Under the pieces are notes generated by a model that had not been told where the DNA came from, made no database searches, and saw only the letters and a list, made by a program, of their open reading frames with translations. 10,055 nucleotides of DNA. It comes from an uncultured Oscillochloris sp. GTDB lineage: Bacteria; Chloroflexota; Chloroflexia; Chloroflexales; Chloroflexaceae. Of the stretch, positions 6,692 through 10,055 are shown piece by piece. The stretch covers positions 1-10,055 of the forward strand of contig CAIRDL010000456.1 of NCBI GenBank assembly GCA_903877345.1. Reading direction: 5' to 3'. The first letter of the stretch is position 1. The number at the start of each line of letters is the position of its first letter. The translations under genes were made by a program, and so were the position numbers.

Positions 6692-7774
6692 ATGCACAAG
6701 GCAACCTACCTGGAGGGCACGCTTCACCTGAGCATTAGCCCCGACGGCCCCATGCTGATCAAGGCGGGCGAGAGTGGTGGCGCTGATCCGACCTTGCCCG
6801 ACATGGAGTTCGTGCGTAGTCGGCACCAAGGCGAACCCCAGGTCTATCTGCCGGGCCCTTCGCTCAAGGGCGTTGTGCGGGCGCACTGCGAGCGCATCTG
6901 TCGCACGCTGGATGGGCCGGGACGCTACGACCAAGTGCTGCCCCACGCTAGGGAACTTGGCGACACTTTCGTTCCACCACTGGCCGATAACCCGCTGATC
7001 AAGAAGGAACAATACCAAGCCTATAAGCGTGGCGGTGATGATCTCGCCTACAGCTCAGGAATCTACTTCAACAGCGAAGCGTTCAAGGCGGAGTTTGACC
7101 CAAAGGGTGACGATGAGGCTGCGCGCCAGAAGCGGCGCGAGCGCAGTGCCGCGATCTATCGTCGTTCGGCCTTCACCGCGCAACTTTTCGGCAGCACGGC
7201 CTTGGCGGGGCGCGTGCGCTTCGCCGACGCCTACCCAACGGGCGCGATGGTCATTGAGGAGCGTAACGGCGTCGCCATTGACCGGGTCTACGGCTCGGTT
7301 GCGGTTGGGCCTTTCAACTATGAGACGGTGGTTGCGGGCACATTCGCCACCAGCATCGCCTTTCGCAACCTGACGCTGGCCCAACTTGGCTTGCTTGGCC
7401 TTGCGCTGCGCGACCTTGCGGCGGGGCGCGTGGCTATCGGCTTTGGCAAGTCGCGAGGTTTGGGCCGCGTGACACTGGACATGACCAGTTTGACCCTGCG
7501 CTACCCCGCTTGCACCCTCGTCGGCAACACGCTGAAGCTGATCGGGCGTGATCTTGCCCTTGGCGACCGGCAACTCGCTGGCCTGGGGGCGCTTTGCACC
7601 GACAAGAACTATGGGTTGCCTGAGCATGACAGCGCAGACTTGCCCGCTGACCTGCACTATGCGGAGGATGAAGAGCGTGGCATGGGTGTCGTGCTTGAAG
7701 CCAAAGGCGCGACCCAGGTGCGCGCACTCTTCGCCAAATGTATGGATGCATGGAAAACGCAGGTGGGCTTATGA
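6692..7774 (+). CDS. cas7: Cas7 (Csm3-like) RAMP subunit with a large charged insertion
   Basis: 360 aa. The N-terminus has D37-MEFVRS followed by VYLPGPSLKGVVRAHCE (LPGPSLKG at 53-60); the PTLPDMEFVR stretch is typical of III-D Csm3-like proteins, and D37 is placed like the Csm3 catalytic Asp. Residues ~74-157 are a long, charged insertion (rich in Lys, Arg, Glu, Asp) before LFGSTALAGRVRFADAYP (165-182). NGVAIDRVYGSVAVGPFNYETV (192-213) and the glycine loop GFGKSRGLGRV (250-260) follow, then a ~100-residue C-terminal extension. Related proteins usually have a CxxC directly before LFGST; here it is A160-F-T-A163. The gap from the previous gene is 3 nt, with AAGGAG at 6677-6682; the 3' end overlaps the next gene by 4 nt (ATGA). 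Confidence 0.87.
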   Translation: MHKATYLEGTLHLSISPDGPMLIKAGESGGADPTLPDMEFVRSRHQGEPQVYLPGPSLKGVVRAHCERICRTLDGPGRYDQVLPHARELGDTFVPPLADNPLIKKEQYQAYKRGGDDLAYSSGIYFNSEAFKAEFDPKGDDEAARQKRRERSAAIYRRSAFTAQLFGSTALAGRVRFADAYPTGAMVIEERNGVAIDRVYGSVAVGPFNYETVVAGTFATSIAFRNLTLAQLGLLGLALRDLAAGRVAIGFGKSRGLGRVTLDMTSLTLRYPACTLVGNTLKLIGRDLALGDRQLAGLGALCTDKNYGLPEHDSADLPADLHYAEDEERGMGVVLEAKGATQVRALFAKCMDAWKTQVGL

Positions 7775-8190
7775 ACCCCGGCATACTTCTGCGGGATGCC
7801 AAGGCTGACCTCGCCCGTATCCGTGGGTTGGTCAGTCAGACGGTCGGATGGCCCTGTTCGCACCTCATTGGGCGAGCGCTCTGGCTTGATGCGGGGGCCG
7901 AACCTGAGCTAACGAAGGTCATGCAGGTGGCTAACCCCGCCGAACTCGACCTGCGGGGCGACTTCGGGCATCTTTTTGGCAAAACTGCCGAACTGCGCTG
8001 GCGGCGCATTGACGAACAGCACTACGATGTCCTCATATTGGGCGCTTTGGCGTTGAAGGTGCCGGGCACAACGGAACTGGGCGGGCCGTGGGTCATTGAA
8101 ACGAAGGCCCGCTTTCACCAACTACGGACGGTCTACTATCGTGCGCCAAACGGGGCAGTGCAATTTGTCAGCTACCGAGAGGAGGGGTAA
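7771..8190 (+). CDS. csx19: Probable Csx19 (III-D accessory subunit)
   Basis: 139 aa from the ATG that overlaps the previous stop (ATGA). An in-frame ATG at 7738 exists but would lie inside the upstream cas7. The informative part is DLRGDFGHLFGKTAELRWRR (60-79) and VYYRAPNGAVQFVSYREEG at the end. Csx19 proteins (TIGR03984/all1473 type) have a helical N-terminus, a central E-x-R-x-F-x-x-x-x-ELRLWR-like segment and a closing strand pair around Y-x-x-x-x-G; size and order agree. Csx19 is found almost only in III-D loci and is an effector subunit whose precise role I cannot derive from the sequence. Similarity is short, so the name rests partly on position between two RAMP genes. There is no visible catalytic motif. 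Confidence 0.55.
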   Translation: MNPGILLRDAKADLARIRGLVSQTVGWPCSHLIGRALWLDAGAEPELTKVMQVANPAELDLRGDFGHLFGKTAELRWRRIDEQHYDVLILGALALKVPGTTELGGPWVIETKARFHQLRTVYYRAPNGAVQFVSYREEG

Positions 8191-8192
8191 GG

Positions 8193-9158
8193 ATGAGCTT
8201 CTACGACCGTGAGCGTGGGCGACCCGGCGAACCGCCATTGCCCAAACCCTACGAGTTTGTGCCTCTCGCCACTGAGCGTCCCGCGTTACGCGCCCCCGCA
8301 GGTCACCACCGCTACGGTGACGGCCTCCTCAGCGGTGAGATGCGGGCCACGCTCATCGCCCGCTCGCCGATCCACGTTGCTTCAGGGCTGTTAGAGCCAC
8401 GGCGCGACCGGGACAACCCCTTGGTGAAGGCGCTTTTCCGCACCAACGGCCACCCCGTCATTCCCGCCACCTCGCTCAAAGGCTGTGTGCGGAGCATCGT
8501 CGAGGCCATCTCGCCTTCGGCGGTGACGCTGAGCAAAGCGTATCTGCCGAGGGATGCCGAAGCCGCTCGGTCGGTCGAACGTCTTGACGTGACGCAGCGC
8601 CTCTTCGGAATGCTGGGCTACCAAGGGAACATCGCGTTCGCTGATGCACCATTGCTTGAGGGCACCGTGACGATTGTGCGTTCGGTGCAACTCTTCCGTC
8701 CTCGGCCCGAATCGCGGGGCACCTACACCAACGGCGAGCGCCCAAAGGGTCGCAAGTTCTACATGCACGGTGCGCTGGCGCAAGGTGACGTACCGTTGGA
8801 GGTGATCGCCGAAGGAAGCAGCCTGTCCTTGCTGGTGCGCTTCACCAACGTGACACCGGGCGAACTGGGGCTGCTGTTGACCGGGCTGGGCCTGGGTACG
8901 TCGCAGTTTTGGCCGAAATTGGGCGGCGCAAAGCCAGCCTGTCTCGGCACATTGGAAGTTACAGCCCCGACGCTGGTATGTTACGTCCCCAGTGCGGAAT
9001 ACACCACCTTCGCCATTGCGCCGCAGCCTCTCGCCTTAGCCCCATTGCTGGAAGCCGCACGCGCCGAAGGGCTGATCCTAGCGCCGCAACTCCAACGTTT
9101 AGCCGACATCCTGCGCTGGCCGCGTGAGGATCGGCGTTGCCCAGAGCGGAGCTACTAA
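8193..9158 (+). CDS. Fourth Cas7-like RAMP protein with N-terminal extension
   Basis: 321 aa. A ~48-residue extension containing KPYEFVPLATERPALRAP (18-35) precedes the RAMP core; a Pro-Tyr-x-Phe-Val-Pro start is characteristic of the III-D RAMP family around TIGR03986. The core has MRATLIARSPIHVASG (50-65), D74-NPLVKALF, VIPATSLKGCVRSIVE (IPATSLKG at 90-97), QRLFGMLGYQGNIAFADAPL (135-154) and the loop KLGGAKPACLG (242-252). D74 matches the D-x-P-V/L pattern of the Csm3 cleavage site, though its spacing to IP is two residues longer than in Csm3. The C-terminal ~60 residues are helical and Ala/Leu-rich. A strong GGAGGGG (8181-8187) lies in the end of csx19, 2 nt of gap follow, and the stop overlaps the next start by one base. 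Its place in the complex cannot be fixed from sequence. Confidence 0.78.
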   Translation: MSFYDRERGRPGEPPLPKPYEFVPLATERPALRAPAGHHRYGDGLLSGEMRATLIARSPIHVASGLLEPRRDRDNPLVKALFRTNGHPVIPATSLKGCVRSIVEAISPSAVTLSKAYLPRDAEAARSVERLDVTQRLFGMLGYQGNIAFADAPLLEGTVTIVRSVQLFRPRPESRGTYTNGERPKGRKFYMHGALAQGDVPLEVIAEGSSLSLLVRFTNVTPGELGLLLTGLGLGTSQFWPKLGGAKPACLGTLEVTAPTLVCYVPSAEYTTFAIAPQPLALAPLLEAARAEGLILAPQLQRLADILRWPREDRRCPERSY

Positions 9159-9829
9159 TGAGCACCGTCAATTTTGCGACCGCAAGCCTCCTCGCGGCTG
9201 ACTTACGCGGTGCTGGGGTGGATCACAACGAGGTCAAGAAACTGCTCAGCTACATGCGGAGCCAAACCACCGGGCGGGCGCTCTTCGACTACCTCAAACA
9301 GATCCTCACCAACGAGGCTATCGTCCGGCGCTCAAACCAAACGCCGGAACACTTCAAGGCCATCCTCCAAGCGAGCGAGCGGCACCTGCGTCCACTGCAA
9401 GGCGACTACCGCCAACTCATCACAACGTTGGGGTGGAGCATTCGGCTGTTGCGCTATTACAAGGAAGTGCCTGACGCCGTGCCAGCGTACACCTCCACCA
9501 CGAGCGCCAAGGCACCCATTGGGGGCATCGTCGCGCCACCGGAAACAGTGCCGGCAGTGCCGCAAACGCCGCGTCCGACCGGACAAGCCATGTTGGATCC
9601 AGGTACCATCTTCACGGGCAAAATTCTGGAGCTTGATGCAGGAACCGTGGTCATCGAAGTGCCTGGGTTCACCCATGACAAAGCCTTGGGCATCATCAAG
9701 GCGGAAAACCTGGGCGGTAAGAAGTTCAAAATGGGCAATGCCGCCCGGGTTGAGGTCCTTAGTTCGCGCACGCTCAACCGAGGGCGCGTCATCCTTGACG
9801 TGCGACCAGCGCCAAAGCCGGAAAGCTGA
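9158..9829 (+). CDS. Unrecognised two-domain protein of the III-D operon (helical domain plus OB/S1-like domain)
   Basis: 223 aa; I do not recognise a family. Residues ~1-105 look all-helical and basic (LLSYMRSQTTGRALFDYLKQ; LGWSIRLLRYYKEV at 91-104). Residues ~106-145 form a Pro/Thr/Ala-rich linker. Residues ~147-217 look like a small beta barrel: PGTIFTGKILELDAGTVVIE, a loop, ALGIIKAENLGGKKFKMG, then ARVEVLSSRTLNRGRVILDV. This resembles OB-fold/S1 RNA-binding domains, including the A-R-V-E-V-L strand and G-R-V-I-L-D-V ending. The start at 9158 overlaps the previous TAA (TAATG) with CGGAG at 9147-9151, better than the in-frame ATG at 9137. Translational coupling makes it an operon member. 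It could be an RNA-binding accessory subunit, an extra Cas11-like helical protein, or a regulator; no catalytic motif is visible. Confidence 0.7.
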   Translation: MSTVNFATASLLAADLRGAGVDHNEVKKLLSYMRSQTTGRALFDYLKQILTNEAIVRRSNQTPEHFKAILQASERHLRPLQGDYRQLITTLGWSIRLLRYYKEVPDAVPAYTSTTSAKAPIGGIVAPPETVPAVPQTPRPTGQAMLDPGTIFTGKILELDAGTVVIEVPGFTHDKALGIIKAENLGGKKFKMGNAARVEVLSSRTLNRGRVILDVRPAPKPES

Positions 9830-9839
9830 GCATGACCAC

Positions 9840-9862
9840 GTTCAGGGGCTAGGTTCAGGGGC
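9840..9862 (+). repeat. Direct repeat GTTCAGGGGC, two copies
   Basis: The 10-base word GTTCAGGGGC occurs at 9840-9849 and again at 9853-9862, three bases apart, just after the stop of the last gene. No intrinsic terminator (stem plus T-run) is seen between 9830 and 9887, so where the operon transcript ends is not visible here. Confidence 0.7.
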
Positions 9863-9887
9863 GAAGCAGCGGATACAACACACGCGG

Positions 9888-10055
9888 GGGTCTCCAAAAC
9901 GTTCTAACGGGACGCCAAAACGTCGTAACGGGACGCCAAAACGTCGTAACGGGACGCCAAAACGTCGTAACGGGACGCCAAAACGTCGTAACGGGACGCC
10001 AAAACGTCGTAACGGGACGCCAAAACGTCATATCGGGACGCCAAAACGTCGTAAC
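9888..10055 (+). repeat. 21-bp tandem repeat, eight copies, continuing past the window edge
   Basis: Eight head-to-tail units of exactly 21 bp. The unit begins GGGACGCC, continues AAAA and ends CGTCGTAAC. Copies 2-6 (9909-10013) and copy 8 (10035-10055) are identical. Copy 1 (9888-9908) differs at unit positions 4, 6, 16 and 17; copy 7 (10014-10034) differs at positions 17 and 20. There are no unique spacers, so this is a minisatellite, not a CRISPR array. Each unit contains the dyad GACG-N6-CGTC. The length is a multiple of three, and five of the six frames are open through the array, for example a GTPKRRN heptapeptide on + and VTTFWRP on -. A coding repeat belonging to a neighbour beyond the edge cannot be excluded. 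Confidence 0.92.

Noticed and set aside
9832..9852. Small ORF starting at the ATG after the last gene
   Set aside because: Only six codons before TAG and no ribosome binding site.
9888..10055. CRISPR array
   Set aside because: The 21-bp units abut with no unique spacers, so there is no repeat-spacer structure.

Overview
The window carries most of a type III CRISPR-Cas effector operon, best assigned to subtype III-D. All genes are on the + strand and tightly coupled, with start/stop overlaps or gaps of 0-3 nt apart from one 162-nt break. Base composition, codon use and the short tandem octamers and heptamers in the intergenic DNA resemble Chloroflexota (Roseiflexus/Chloroflexus-like). That taxonomic guess is inference, not something the sequence proves.

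Layout. 1-150: 3' end of a Cas6-type crRNA-processing endoribonuclease. 147-1358: a CARF sensor protein whose C-terminal domain looks like a RelE-fold ribonuclease. 1359-3377: Cas10 without an N-terminal HD nuclease but with an intact GGDD cyclase motif. 3374-4024: a compact Cas7 (Csm3-like). 4024-5193: the Cas5-like Csx10. 5194-5355: a non-coding gap with octamer repeats, a large imperfect hairpin and heptamer repeats. 5356-5859: Csm2-like small subunit (Cas11). 5849-6688 and 6692-7774: two more Cas7 proteins. 7771-8190: probable Csx19. 8193-9158: a fourth Cas7-like RAMP with an N-terminal extension. 9158-9829: an unrecognised two-domain protein. 9830-10055: a short spacer, then eight copies of a 21-bp tandem repeat running to the window edge.

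How it may work (family knowledge plus inference). Cas6 would mature the crRNA. Cas10, Csx10, Cas11, the four Cas7-like subunits and Csx19 would form the surveillance complex. Each Cas7-like protein keeps an Asp where Csm3 has its catalytic residue, so target RNA could be cut at several sites. With no HD domain, Cas10 should not degrade DNA itself. Its GGDD palm would instead make cyclic oligoadenylate, sensed by the CARF protein to switch on its toxin-like RNase domain. The last gene is the main candidate for an undescribed component. No cas1, cas2, reverse transcriptase or repeat-spacer CRISPR array is visible, so adaptation genes and array lie outside the window or are supplied in trans.
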